Assembly: GCF_040687965.1 (NCBI RefSeq)
Contig: NZ_CP156084.1
Coordinates: 820,501 to 884,500 of the forward strand
Reading direction: 5' to 3'
DNA from: Methylocystis echinoides
GTDB lineage: Bacteria > Pseudomonadota > Alphaproteobacteria > Rhizobiales > Beijerinckiaceae
Length of the DNA: 64,000 nucleotides
The notes below the pieces were generated by a model, which did not search any database, had not been told where the DNA came from, and saw only the letters and a list, made by a program, of their open reading frames with translations. The position numbers and the translations under genes were made by a program. Each line of letters opens with the position of its first letter. Position 1 is the first letter of the stretch. Below, one piece after another: positions 9,077 to 17,679 of this stretch.

Positions 9077-9154
9077 TTCATCAGGTTCTTTCTTGCCGTT
9101 CGACAAGCTCTGGATAAGTTATGGGACTTGCCCGAGCCTGTTTTTCGAGGAGCG

Positions 9155-9769
9155 CTACGGGCCGCAGAAGGCCATGGCCGCCTCTGTCCAGGCGCCAAAG
9201 CCGCTTGCGACCATGTTGCGAATGACGGCGCAGACATACGTGCGCTGGGCGGGCGCATTGCCGGGCCCGGCGTGGTAGCGCGCGACTGTCGCCGTCCAGC
9301 TGCCTTCCTTCTTGTGCAAGGATGCGAGGAATCGCGCCGCATAGTCGACATTCTTCCCCGGATCGAACATTTCTTCGACCGAGGCGAACTGTTTTCCGTG
9401 ATAACGGTAGTTGATCTGCATGCAGCCAATGTCGACGAGGCTCTCGCCCTGTCGACGCGCCTGGTCGAATGTCGAAAGCGCGTCGGCGAGCGTCGCGTTG
9501 AAAGAGGGGCGCCCGTGGATGTTCATCGCGTAGGCGTGCAGCGCGCCGCGTTGGCCGGTCTCGGTAAGCGCGACGGCGTAGAGAACGGCGAGCGGCACGT
9601 CGGTCTCGCGGGACGCGCGGATCATTTCGGCTTCGCAGATCGTTTCCGCCGCCTGGGCCGGGTTACAAAATAACGCCAAGAGGCCCAGTCTGAGCAGGCG
9701 TCTCGTCGCGCCTCTGCCGCTGGCGGGCCGGCGACTGATGCTGCCGACGCTGATCGGATCTTTGGTCAT
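9155..9769 (-). CDS. Periplasmic lytic transglycosylase (SLT domain)
   Basis: A 204-residue protein with a signal peptide: basic residues, then LLRLGLLALF and a cleavage site near AQAAET. The mature part is a lysozyme-like SLT domain with the catalytic Glu in LYAVALTETGQRG, then SLVDIGCMQINYRYHG and VARYHAGPGN. Such enzymes open peptidoglycan so the flagellar rod can pass. The ATG chosen lies inside the 3' end of fliK, giving an out-of-frame overlap of about 107 nt. No later start would keep the signal peptide. It lies between fliK and motA, which supports a flagellar role. Confidence 0.85.
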   Translation of the reverse strand: MTKDPISVGSISRRPASGRGATRRLLRLGLLALFCNPAQAAETICEAEMIRASRETDVPLAVLYAVALTETGQRGALHAYAMNIHGRPSFNATLADALSTFDQARRQGESLVDIGCMQINYRYHGKQFASVEEMFDPGKNVDYAARFLASLHKKEGSWTATVARYHAGPGNAPAQRTYVCAVIRNMVASGFGAWTEAAMAFCGP

Positions 9770-11123
9770 TGTCGAATCCGCGCTGTGACGCAAAACGCGC
9801 CGTTTGATCGTCAACGCCCGCGCGATCCTGCCCGGACGCAGCAGCTGAGACAGGCGGACTCAGATTGACCTTGAAGGACTCGAGCGTCATGCCTGTCTCG
9901 CCGATCGCCGAGGTGAGATTGTCGCGCGCGTCCATGAGCAAAGTCGATGTCCTTGGGGATTCCGCGTCGAGCTGAATCTCGACTTTTGCATGCGTCACCC
10001 GCATCCTGACGGCGATCGTTCCAAGCGCCGCCGGCTCGACCTGGAACCTCAAAATCTTCACAACCTCCGCAGGCTTTTCGAACGTCGGCGCCGCGGTGTG
10101 GCCAGCGGCCGACGCGTCGGCGCCCGCGCTGTCGGCGCCGGGCGACGCGACCAGCGTTTGCGCGACAACGACAGGCAGGTGCGTGACGATCTCGCCGACG
10201 TTGATCTTCAAAAGCGGCGAGGGAGCAAGTTCCGACGACGGCGCCAGTTTGATGGATATGCCCTCGACCGGCGCGGCCGCGGCGCGGTCTTCTCGCGCGT
10301 CGCTCGATGAGACATTGGGCGTCTCGCGCCCTTCCCCGCCGTCCTGCCTCGGCTCAGAAAGCTCCCTTGGCGTCGCAATATCCCCGGCGTCTTGCAGGCG
10401 CCGCTGCTTATCCGGGATGGCGACGGCGGGACCCTGCACATGGTCGAGCGACGGCTCCCTCGCCGCGCCGGCGTCCGTCCCGGATGGAGACGCGCCGGAC
10501 GCCGGCGGGGCTGGCGGGGACAGGAACGCCGCAGACCGGCTCGTTGGCTGCGCCACCGATTGTGGCGCAGGGGCCAACTGTTGCGCAGCGAGCGGCTGCG
10601 CCAGGGCGCGCGCCGGCGCCGGCGCGACGGCGGCCGCATCAGGCGCCTCCGCAGAGCCGGGCTGAGCGGCGGAAAGCTGCGCCGTCGCGGGTGGAGGGGG
10701 GGGCGGGGGCGTCTGAAGCGGAGGAAGCGGTGCGGCCGGCGCTAAGAATACGCCCTGCGGCCCCTCGGCGCGCGCCTCTTGCGCGGCGCGGCCATCTTCT
10801 TCTTCATGCGAAGGCGCGGACTCGATCGGCGCCGCCAGGGCTGCGTCCACCAAGGGGATTGCGGCGGCCGTTTCAGGCGACGCGTCGGCGGTCAGCAAGA
10901 AGCGCAGCGAGAAAGGCGATGCATTCGTCAGCGGCGCCGCCATCTCCTCCTCCGCGTCGGCTGGCGGCGCGTCGGTCTTGTCGCTCAGATTGTCGAGGAG
11001 GCGGCCAAAGTCGCCGCCCGCCGGGGCGTCCTGCGGATTGGCGCCGCTGTCCGGCGCGATGCGTCCGGCTTGCAGCAAGGACAGCATGGCGCTGCCCATG
11101 GCGTCGCTCAAAGGGTTCGTCAT
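9663..11123 (-). CDS. fliK: Flagellar hook-length control protein FliK (MotD)
   Basis: A 486-residue protein. The first two thirds are low-complexity Ala/Pro/Ser-rich sequence with a Pro run near residues 145-160, the flexible ruler region. The C-terminal Flg_hook domain (VVKILRFQVEPAALGTIAVR, LDAESPRTSTLLMDARDNLTSAIGETGMTLESFKV) switches export from hook to filament subunits. In rhizobia the same gene was once called motD. Its ATG overlaps the motC stop by 4 nt. The last 107 nt overlap the transglycosylase start in another frame. The tail is Gln/Arg-rich. Confidence 0.88.
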   Translation of the reverse strand: MTNPLSDAMGSAMLSLLQAGRIAPDSGANPQDAPAGGDFGRLLDNLSDKTDAPPADAEEEMAAPLTNASPFSLRFLLTADASPETAAAIPLVDAALAAPIESAPSHEEEDGRAAQEARAEGPQGVFLAPAAPLPPLQTPPPPPPPATAQLSAAQPGSAEAPDAAAVAPAPARALAQPLAAQQLAPAPQSVAQPTSRSAAFLSPPAPPASGASPSGTDAGAAREPSLDHVQGPAVAIPDKQRRLQDAGDIATPRELSEPRQDGGEGRETPNVSSSDAREDRAAAAPVEGISIKLAPSSELAPSPLLKINVGEIVTHLPVVVAQTLVASPGADSAGADASAAGHTAAPTFEKPAEVVKILRFQVEPAALGTIAVRMRVTHAKVEIQLDAESPRTSTLLMDARDNLTSAIGETGMTLESFKVNLSPPVSAAASGQDRAGVDDQTARFASQRGFDNDQRSDQRRQHQSPARQRQRRDETPAQTGPLGVIL

Positions 11124-12235
11124 GGGCGCGCTGACCTTTTCAACAGCTCGTCGCTTTGGGCGAGGGCGCGACGCACGGTCTCAGCCATCTCATAGGGGGC
11201 TTCGTCGGCCCGCGGCTCCGGCTCGACTCTCGCGGAGAGCCGCGACACGACGCTCGACGCGAGCGCGACCAGCTCGGCGTCTTCCTTTTCGAGCCGCTTT
11301 TGCTCGAGCGCCCGCAGATCCTCGCCGCCCCGCTCCTCCGTCAGCGCGACAAGGATGCTGCGATAGGCGTCGATCCGCTTTTGGGCGGCCGGGGTCGTCG
11401 CCGAGACGGCGGCCTTGTCGATCGCCTTCCGCGCGGGATCGAATTTGCCGCTTTGCAGCGCCCCTCGCGCCAATGCGAGATAAAAGGATAGGCGCAAGGT
11501 CGTCGGCGCCTTGTCGACGAGCGGCTCGAAGGGTCCGGGGCGATCGACGATCGTCTTCTCTTCGACCGTCGCCCGGCGAAACGCCTCCCAGAAGTTCTGC
11601 GCATAGGGCGAGGCGGCGTATTTGGCGATATAGCGTCCGGCGAGCATCGCGAGCTTGCCGGTCTCGCGCACGGGGTCGAGGATGGCGATCTCGCGCCGCA
11701 GCGCCGCTTCCTCCACGAGCGAGCCCGGCATCAGCAGGCGCGCCAGATCGAACAGGGCGGTCGCCCGCGCATTGTCGACGCCGATCAGCGCGCCGCCCTG
11801 CACGAGCGCCAGATGGCCGCCGACGACAGGCGGAAGGTCGCGCGCATTCATTTCCATCAGCGCCTTGGGAATGCCGCCTTCGCGGCCATCCGCGTATTCG
11901 ACGCTCGCGCCGAGCAAGCCGGCGAGCTCGCCGCCGACGAATTGCGCCTCGTGAATTTCACGCAATCTCGCCGCAGCGCCGCCGCACAGGAGATACACGA
12001 TCGCGGCGCGCACATTGCGTTCGTCTCGCCAGCCCTCGGGCTCGACGGTCTCAATCGCCATGTCGATGAGGTCGAACTGTTTCGCCGCCCGATCCCGCGC
12101 CGCGCTATTGCCCACGGCCATGAGATTTTGCATGGCGTTGAGATCGCGCACCATCGATGCGAAATCCTCCGCTCGCGCAACGCCGCTCGCGTGCAACGCC
12201 GCGAGAAAGACGACGGCGCGTCCGACATGCGTCAT
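11120..12235 (-). CDS. motC: Chemotaxis/motility protein MotC
   Basis: A 371-residue protein with an N-terminal signal peptide (MTHVGRAVVFLAALHASGVARAEDF) and an alpha-helical, Ala-rich body. The sequence and the motB-motC-fliK order match MotC of rhizobia, a periplasmic protein reported to bind MotB and stabilise the stator. The ATG at 12235 overlaps the motB stop by 4 nt; the open frame upstream of it is a shadow of motB. Its stop overlaps the fliK start. Confidence 0.85.
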   Translation of the reverse strand: MTHVGRAVVFLAALHASGVARAEDFASMVRDLNAMQNLMAVGNSAARDRAAKQFDLIDMAIETVEPEGWRDERNVRAAIVYLLCGGAAARLREIHEAQFVGGELAGLLGASVEYADGREGGIPKALMEMNARDLPPVVGGHLALVQGGALIGVDNARATALFDLARLLMPGSLVEEAALRREIAILDPVRETGKLAMLAGRYIAKYAASPYAQNFWEAFRRATVEEKTIVDRPGPFEPLVDKAPTTLRLSFYLALARGALQSGKFDPARKAIDKAAVSATTPAAQKRIDAYRSILVALTEERGGEDLRALEQKRLEKEDAELVALASSVVSRLSARVEPEPRADEAPYEMAETVRRALAQSDELLKRSARP

Positions 12236-13221
12236 CGCTCGGCTCCGCGCAGCAGAATCTCGATCCGACGGTTGACAGGCGACAGCGGATCCTTGGCGTT
12301 CTTTGGCCGCCGCTCCGCGAAGCCGATGATCCGCTCGACGCGCGCCGCCGGCAGGCCGCCGCGCACCAGCATGTAATTGACCACCGTCGCGCGATCGCTC
12401 GAGAGGCGCCAATTGTCGTAGTTCTTGCCCATGTAAGAGCGCGCGTCGGTGTGGCCCCTGAGCTCCACCGCGCCCTTTCTCGCGGCGAGAATTTTGCCGA
12501 TCTCGCCGATGATTCGCACGAGCTGCGGCTTCGGCTTGATGGAGCCGACGTCGAACATCGAAAAATTCGCGTCGTCAGTGAGACTGATCAGCAGGCCTTC
12601 ATCCGTCTGCTTGACCTCCACCTTCGGCGCGTGCGCCTCTTGCGCCGCGATCTTCTCGATATCTGTCTGAAGCGCGCTCGCCATCGCCGCAGCTTCGCCC
12701 GCGGCGGCCGGACTCTGCTTCGGATTGGGCTTTTCGTGCGAAAGCGGATCTTCGGCCGGCCCCGACTCTGCGGCCGGGCGCATCTCCTTTTTGAGAGAAC
12801 GGTCGAACGGATCGCGCGGCGCTGAGGCCGGCCGCGCATTGGGCCGCGGCTCCTCCTGCGCGATCGCGTCGAGCGCCTGCAATGGGTCCCGCTGCAGCGC
12901 CGCCTCCGAATCCTTGGGCTCGCCGTTCCCCTGTTTTTGAGGCACGGGCGGATTGATCGCGCTCTTTCCCTCCGAGCCCGTCGCGGGATCGCGAAGACCC
13001 TTGTGCGCCTTGGTCACGTCGACGAGCTGGAGGGGATTGAAATACTGAACGATGACCGCCTTCGTTTCCTTGGACGTCGAGTTGATGAGCCACATGACCA
13101 GAAAAAAGGCCATCATTGCGGTCATAAAATCCGCGAAAGCGAGCTTCCACACGCCGCCGTGATGCTCCTCTTCGGCTTCCACCTTTTTCTTGACGATGAT
13201 CGGGGGTCCGTTGTGACTCAT
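12232..13221 (-). CDS. motB: Flagellar stator protein MotB
   Basis: A 329-residue MotB. A single membrane helix near the N-terminus carries the proton-binding Asp (LAFADFMTAMMAFFLVMWLI). A long linker rich in Pro, Ala and charge follows, then the OmpA-like peptidoglycan-binding domain with LRGHTDARSYMG and NWRLSSDRA. The linker of roughly 130 residues is longer than in enteric MotB, as in other Rhizobiales. Start MSHNGPPI chosen because its ATG overlaps the upstream gene's stop by 4 nt. Confidence 0.95.
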   Translation of the reverse strand: MSHNGPPIIVKKKVEAEEEHHGGVWKLAFADFMTAMMAFFLVMWLINSTSKETKAVIVQYFNPLQLVDVTKAHKGLRDPATGSEGKSAINPPVPQKQGNGEPKDSEAALQRDPLQALDAIAQEEPRPNARPASAPRDPFDRSLKKEMRPAAESGPAEDPLSHEKPNPKQSPAAAGEAAAMASALQTDIEKIAAQEAHAPKVEVKQTDEGLLISLTDDANFSMFDVGSIKPKPQLVRIIGEIGKILAARKGAVELRGHTDARSYMGKNYDNWRLSSDRATVVNYMLVRGGLPAARVERIIGFAERRPKNAKDPLSPVNRRIEILLRGAER

Positions 13222-13850
13222 GAACCATAGCTCCTGCTGTCGCACAGACGGCGCATCCACGCCTCGAGTCGCGTCTCGATCCTGGTCAGGCCGAAATCAA
13301 CTGTCACGTCGACGCCGTCGCTTTCAGTGAGGATCGCCGCCGCCTGTTGCGCAGCGAATGTCTCGGCCATCTTCTCGATGAGATCCCTTGGACCCTCGAG
13401 CCGGATCGCGGGCGCGGAGTCGTCGGCGATGGCGCGACGAATCGAGTCCGTCAGCTCGTCGACCGTCGTTTGTTCGACTTCCCGCGCGACAAAGGGCGCC
13501 AGAATGCGGGCGACGTCGCCCCTCAGCGCGTCGAAAGCCTGGGCGAGGGTTTCGGAAAGTCGCCGCGCAAGGACGTCGCCCTGCTGCTCGATCCATTGCG
13601 TCCGCGCCTGGCGCAAGCTCTCCTCATGCGCGGCCTGCTGCTGTTCGAGGGCGGCGGCGAGCTCTTCATCGAAGGCGCTTCGCAGCGCCTCGAGATCGAC
13701 GGAAGGAGGCGCGACAGATTCGGGCGCGGGCTCTTCGCCCAGCCCCTCTATAGACGGCTCGAACAATGTCTCGAGGATCGGCGTCGGCGGGGGCAGCCGA
13801 GGCGGCTCGTCGAAGCGCAGGAGATAGGCGGAAACGTCGTGAATGTTCAT
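13218..13850 (-). CDS. Probable FliH-like flagellar assembly protein
   Basis: A 210-residue protein between fliF and motB. Residues about 50-100 are a Glu/Gln/Ala-rich coiled coil. The C-terminal half has alternating helix and strand (LAPFVAREVEQTTVDELTDSI, IRLEGPRDLIEKMAETF, VDVTVDFGLTRIETRLEAW), the pattern of FliH/YscL stator proteins that bind the FliI export ATPase. Similarity is in pattern rather than strong motifs, and the usual neighbour fliI is not in the window. It is co-transcribed with fliF (9 nt gap) and its stop overlaps the motB start. Alternative: an unrelated motility protein specific to Rhizobiales. Confidence 0.6.
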   Translation of the reverse strand: MNIHDVSAYLLRFDEPPRLPPPTPILETLFEPSIEGLGEEPAPESVAPPSVDLEALRSAFDEELAAALEQQQAAHEESLRQARTQWIEQQGDVLARRLSETLAQAFDALRGDVARILAPFVAREVEQTTVDELTDSIRRAIADDSAPAIRLEGPRDLIEKMAETFAAQQAAAILTESDGVDVTVDFGLTRIETRLEAWMRRLCDSRSYGS

Positions 13851-13859
13851 GGCGCGGCC

Positions 13860-15527
13860 TTAAGACCTCATCCATTGCTTCATGATCGCGGCGGCGTGGG
13901 CGTCGTCCTGCTCGATCAAGCGCTCGAGCTTTTTGCGCGCGCTCTCCTTCGCCGCTTCGACGATTCCTTCGAAGAGCGCCGAGCCCGGCAACAGGCCTTC
14001 GTCGGGGATTTGAAGCATCGGCGGCGAGTCGAAAGCGGGTTCAATGGCGAGCGGCGGTTCGGGCGGCGTGAGCGGCGCGATCCCTGGCGACGCCAAAGGC
14101 GGCGGCTCGATGCGCTCCTGCGCCAGCGGCGCCTCGGCCAGCAGCGCGCGACGCGCGGGCGCCAGGCCAAAGATCACGATGACCGCCGCAATGCCGATCG
14201 CCGTCAGCGCATTGATAATCGCGCCGAGATGGCTGCGGAGCGTGGCGACGAAGCCCGGATTTTCTTCCGGCGTCATTTCGTGCTCGTTGAACATGAAATC
14301 GACCGCCGACACTTTGAGCGCGTCGCCGCGCTCCTTGCTCAGCCCCGCGGCGGAGGACACGAGCATTTCAATCTCCTTGAGCTGCCTTTCCACGATTTCA
14401 GGCTTCGGCGGCTCCTTGCCTGGCTCGGCGAAAGCGGAGCGATTGATCAGCACGGCGACCGAGAGGCGCTCGATCGTGTACCCGCCGCTTACCGTCGTCA
14501 CCGTCTTGGACGAGAGTTCGTAATTGGTGAGCTCCTCGCTTTTCTTGCTCTCGTCGTTCGACTGCTTCGTATCGCCGCCGCTGGCGCCGTTTTGCGGGAT
14601 GTTGCGCTCGACGGTCGTGGACTGCGCGCCGCTGTTGTTTTGCGACTGCGCCGTTTCCTTCACGGTGCGGGTCGAGCGCTCGACGCGCGACTCCGGATCG
14701 AAGATCGTCTCATTGGTCTGCTTACGATCGGTGTTGACGCGCGTGCGCACGCTCACTTGAAAATTGGGGAGCCTCAGGTAAGGCGTGAGCGTTCGTCGGA
14801 TATTGTCCTGTATGTCTTTTGAAATGCTCTTCTCCAGCGCCAGCGTCTTCACCGGAACGGCGTCGGTCGCTTCGCCATCGGAGGATGAGAGGATCATGCC
14901 GTCCGTGTTGAGCACCGTCACTTGATCGACCGTCATGCCGGGCAGCGACGAGGCGACGAGATGACGGATGGCCTGAGCAGCGCTGGAATCGTCGGGCCCC
15001 TCGGTGCGGATGATGACCGAGGCCGACGGCGGCTGTTTGGCCCGGCGAAACGAACCTTCATCGGGCATGACGATGTGAACGCGCGCCGCCTTGACGCCGC
15101 GAATGAGCTGGATGGTGCGTGCAAGCTCGCCTTCGAGCGCGCGCACCCGCGTCACCTCCTGCATGAAGGAGGTGAGGCCGAGCGCGCCGACCTTGTCGAA
15201 GAGTTCGTAGCCGGCGTTGGCGCTCTGCGGCAGGCCGCGCTCTGCGAGCAGCATACGCGCCTGCGCGGTCTGGCCGTAGGGAACGGACACGGCATTCCCT
15301 TCCGGGCTTACGTCGAAGGCGATATTGCTCGCCTTCAGCGCGGCGCCGATGCGGCTCACGTCCTCTCGGTCGAGCCCGGCGTACAGCACCTCGAATGCAG
15401 GACGCGAAAGGTAATAGGCTGCGGCGGAGACGATCCCAATGACGAGCGCGAAGATGAGCCCGAGCGCGGCGAGCTTCTTGCCGCCGAGCGCCTTGAGATT
15501 ATCGAAGAATAGGCTGAGATGATCCAT
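13860..15527 (-). CDS. fliF: Flagellar MS-ring protein FliF
   Basis: A 555-residue FliF, which forms the membrane MS-ring that seeds basal-body assembly. It has an N-terminal membrane helix (KKLAALGLIFALVIGIVSAAAYYL), the ring-building motif domains (VLYAGLDREDVSRIGAALKASNI, VRALEGELARTIQLIRGVKAARVHIVMP), a charged Asn/Ser-rich loop, a second helix (INALTAIGIAAVIVIFGL) and the C-terminal tail that binds FliG. It is the first gene of the minus-strand flagellar operon. A perfect CtrA box lies about 90 nt upstream. Confidence 0.96.
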   Translation of the reverse strand: MDHLSLFFDNLKALGGKKLAALGLIFALVIGIVSAAAYYLSRPAFEVLYAGLDREDVSRIGAALKASNIAFDVSPEGNAVSVPYGQTAQARMLLAERGLPQSANAGYELFDKVGALGLTSFMQEVTRVRALEGELARTIQLIRGVKAARVHIVMPDEGSFRRAKQPPSASVIIRTEGPDDSSAAQAIRHLVASSLPGMTVDQVTVLNTDGMILSSSDGEATDAVPVKTLALEKSISKDIQDNIRRTLTPYLRLPNFQVSVRTRVNTDRKQTNETIFDPESRVERSTRTVKETAQSQNNSGAQSTTVERNIPQNGASGGDTKQSNDESKKSEELTNYELSSKTVTTVSGGYTIERLSVAVLINRSAFAEPGKEPPKPEIVERQLKEIEMLVSSAAGLSKERGDALKVSAVDFMFNEHEMTPEENPGFVATLRSHLGAIINALTAIGIAAVIVIFGLAPARRALLAEAPLAQERIEPPPLASPGIAPLTPPEPPLAIEPAFDSPPMLQIPDEGLLPGSALFEGIVEAAKESARKKLERLIEQDDAHAAAIMKQWMRS

Positions 15528-15618
15528 GGCGTCGAAGCAGGCGTCCCCTGTTCCTTTGACGCCAAGAGTCCGCGCACGGGCTTGCGCGAGCGTTGCGCGA
15601 CGAGCTGTAATCGATCTA

Positions 15619-15633
15619 TTAACAAAAGGTTAA
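15619..15633 (-). promoter_or_regulatory. Candidate CtrA box upstream of fliF
   Basis: The sequence TTAACAAAAGGTTAA is an exact TTAA-N7-TTAA, the full CtrA recognition site. It is centred about 98 nt upstream of the fliF start. CtrA activates the fliF operon in Caulobacter, so the placement makes biological sense. The motif is near-symmetric, so orientation is taken from the neighbouring fliF. Confidence 0.65.
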
Positions 15634-15635
15634 TA

Positions 15636-15676
15636 ACAAAACGACTAGGCGGGCCGCTCGTCTATAGCGGCCCGCC
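15636..15676 (-). terminator. Rho-independent terminator of the downstream flagellin gene
   Basis: On the minus strand a perfect 11-bp stem (AGCGGCCCGCC pairing with GGCGGGCCGCT, + positions 15648-15658 and 15666-15676, 7-nt loop) is followed by TAGTCGTTTTGTTATT. It begins about 12 nt after the flagellin stop at 15688 and directly abuts the CtrA box of fliF, so it would insulate the fliF promoter. Confidence 0.8.
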
Positions 15677-15687
15677 CGGCCTGAAGC

Positions 15688-16581
15688 TTACTGGAACAGC
15701 TTCATGATCATCTGCGCGTTCTGGTTCGCGATCGAGAGCGACTGGACGCCGAGCTGCTGCTGCGTCTGCAGCGCCTGCAGGCGGGTCGACGTCTCATTCA
15801 TATCCGCGTCGACGAGCGACGACACGCCGGTGGTCAACGCCTCGCTCATCGTCCTGATGAACTCGTTCTGCTGCGTCACGCGGGTCTGCGTCGCGCCGAT
15901 CTCCGCGGCGTAGGTCGTGAGATCGGACAGCGCCTTGTCGGCGTTGGTGAGCGTATCGGCGATGGTCGCCGCAGCAAGATCGCCAGCCGCGAGTGCAGTG
16001 AAATTCGTCGCGGCGCCGGCCGCGCCGCCCTGCGATTGCTCCAATATGCCCGCGCCGCCGCCCGCGCTGTCGATCAAGGTGGTGAGCGTCAGATCGATCG
16101 TGCCCATCGAGGAATTGTTCGCGCCGGCCCCGTCCGCGTAGGAGGCGATGAATTTCAGCGGACTGGTCTGCGAGCCGTCGAGCGCGTTGAGCCCGGTAAA
16201 GGTGGCAGAAGTGACGACGCTCGAGAGCTGCTTGCCGAGCTGCTGCAAGTTCGTGAGAATCTCCGTCGTATCAGCGCCCGGCTGCTGCGCCTGCGCGATG
16301 CCGTTCTTGATGTCGTTCATGACCGTGATGGCGCTCTTCACCGCCGCGGCTGCGACATTCAGCACGGAATTGGCGCCAGAAAGCGAGTCGCTGATCGTCG
16401 ACAACACGGCTCTGTCCGATTTCATCGTCTCGGCGATGGCCCAGGTGGAGGCGTTGTCGGCGGCGCTGGCGATTTTGAGGCCGGTCGAGACCTCCTGCTG
16501 CGTCTTGTTCAACGCCGCCTGAGTCGAGCGCAACGACTGAAGCGCGGTGATGGCGGAGGGGTTTACGAGGATGCTGGCCAT
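15688..16581 (-). CDS. Flagellin (copy 1, downstream)
   Basis: A 297-residue flagellin starting MASILVNPSAITALQSLRST. The N-terminal D0/D1 helices and the C-terminal helix ending QSLSIANQNAQMIMKLFQ are typical. The central variable domain is short, as in other alphaproteobacterial flagellins. The ribosome site AAAGGGAC precedes the ATG; the extra upstream frame to 16644 is the untranslated leader. It is paralogous with the next gene and ends at a strong terminator. The leader carries a conserved hairpin pair. Confidence 0.95.
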   Translation of the reverse strand: MASILVNPSAITALQSLRSTQAALNKTQQEVSTGLKIASAADNASTWAIAETMKSDRAVLSTISDSLSGANSVLNVAAAAVKSAITVMNDIKNGIAQAQQPGADTTEILTNLQQLGKQLSSVVTSATFTGLNALDGSQTSPLKFIASYADGAGANNSSMGTIDLTLTTLIDSAGGGAGILEQSQGGAAGAATNFTALAAGDLAAATIADTLTNADKALSDLTTYAAEIGATQTRVTQQNEFIRTMSEALTTGVSSLVDADMNETSTRLQALQTQQQLGVQSLSIANQNAQMIMKLFQ

Positions 16582-16617
16582 TTTCGTTGTCCCTTTTCGG
16601 TTGAGAAAAATACAAGG

Positions 16618-16698
16618 GACATACCGGTGTCGCGCCGGTTCCACGGATAAGGCGTCATGCCACGGGCCTCGCCCGTCCGAAGCAAGTAGTCAACCACA
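16618..16698 (-). promoter_or_regulatory. Conserved structured leader of flagellin copy 1
   Basis: This 5' leader is shared with flagellin copy 2. Hairpin one on the minus strand pairs ACCGG with CCGGT around CGCGACA (+ 16623-16639). Hairpin two pairs ACGGGC with GCCCGT around a 3-nt loop (+ 16662-16676). In copy 2 the first pair of hairpin one changes from A-T to G-C, keeping the stem. FlbT/FlaF act on flagellin leaders in Caulobacter and relatives; whether they act here is inference. Confidence 0.6.
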
Positions 16699-16710
16699 AG
16701 CCTAAGCAAA

Positions 16711-16734
16711 GGCCGCGACTCGTGAGCCGCGGCC
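16711..16734 (-). terminator. Probable terminator/stem-loop after flagellin copy 2
   Basis: GGCCGCG pairs with CGCGGCC (+ 16711-16717 and 16728-16734), and the stem continues with CTC/GAG inside after one mismatch. On the minus strand it is followed only by TTTGCTTAGG, a weak U tract. It sits 18 nt after the flagellin stop at 16752, so it may be a partial terminator or 3' stabiliser allowing read-through into copy 1. Confidence 0.55.
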
Positions 16735-16751
16735 ATGATTTCACTCGAACC

Positions 16752-17642
16752 TTACTGGAAGAGTTTCAGGATCATCTGCGCGTTCTGGTTCGCGATCGAG
16801 AGCGACTGGACGCCGAGCTGCTGCTGCGTCTGCAACGCCTGCAGGCGGGTCGACGTTTCATTCATATCCGCGTCGACGAGCGACGACACGCCGGTGGTCA
16901 ACGCCTCGCTCATCGTCTTGATGAAATCGTTCTGCTGCGTCACGCGGGTCTGCGTCGCGCCGATCTCGGCGGCGTAGGTCGTGAGATCGGACAGCGCCTT
17001 GTCGGCGTTGGTGAGCGTATCGGCGATCGTCGCCGCAGCAAGATCGCCGGCGGCGAGCGAAGTGAAATTCGTCGCGGCGCCGGCCGCGCCGCCCTGCGCC
17101 TGTTCCAAAATCCCCGTGCCGGCGCCCGCGCTGTCGATCAGCGTCGTCGGCGTCAGGTCGATTGTGGCGATGGAGGAGTTATTGGCGCCCGCGCCGTCGG
17201 TGTAAGACGCGATGAATTTCACCGAGGTCTGGGAGCCGTCGAGAACGTTCAAGCCGGTGAAATTCGCCGAGGCCACGATGCTCGAGAGCTGCTTGCCGAG
17301 CTGCGCCAGGCTCGTCAAAATTTTCCCCGTATCAGCGCCCGGCTGCTGAGCCTGCGCAATGCCATTCTTGATGTCGTTCATGACAGTGATCGCGCTCTTG
17401 ACGGCCGCGGCGGCGACGTTGAGCACGGAGTTGGCGCCCGAGAGCGAGTCGCTGATGGTCGCCAAAACGGTCTTGTCGGACTTCATCGTCTCGGCAATCG
17501 ACCATGTCGAGGCGTTGTCGGCCGCGCTCGAAATTTTCAAGCCGGTCGAGACCTCCTGTTGCGTCTTGTTCAACGCCGACTGGGTGGTGCGCAGCGACTG
17601 GAGGGCGGTGATCGCAGATGGGTTTACGAGAATGCTAGCCAT
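16752..17642 (-). CDS. Flagellin (copy 2, upstream)
   Basis: A 296-residue flagellin, MASILVNPSAITALQSLRTT at the N-terminus and ANQNAQMILKLFQ at the C-terminus. Most positions equal those of the neighbouring copy; differences cluster in the central region (for example TGKILTSLAQ versus TEILTNLQQ). The ribosome site AAGGGACA is 8-9 nt before the ATG. It is transcribed toward copy 1. A CtrA box lies about 200 nt upstream and a structured leader is shared with copy 1. The C-terminal coding parts of the two genes are nearly identical at the nucleotide level. Confidence 0.95.
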   Translation of the reverse strand: MASILVNPSAITALQSLRTTQSALNKTQQEVSTGLKISSAADNASTWSIAETMKSDKTVLATISDSLSGANSVLNVAAAAVKSAITVMNDIKNGIAQAQQPGADTGKILTSLAQLGKQLSSIVASANFTGLNVLDGSQTSVKFIASYTDGAGANNSSIATIDLTPTTLIDSAGAGTGILEQAQGGAAGAATNFTSLAAGDLAAATIADTLTNADKALSDLTTYAAEIGATQTRVTQQNDFIKTMSEALTTGVSSLVDADMNETSTRLQALQTQQQLGVQSLSIANQNAQMILKLFQ

Positions 17643-17679
17643 TTGAGGATGTCCCTTGTTGGACTGAGAACATGTAAGG

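Noticed and set aside
10680-10740. Proline-rich stretch in FliK as an inserted element
   Set aside because: Low-complexity Ala/Pro linkers are normal in FliK; no repeats or boundary are visible.
13347-14822. A 491-codon plus-strand frame over fliF and the fliH-like gene
   Set aside because: Arg/Asp/Gly shadow of strongly supported minus-strand flagellar genes.
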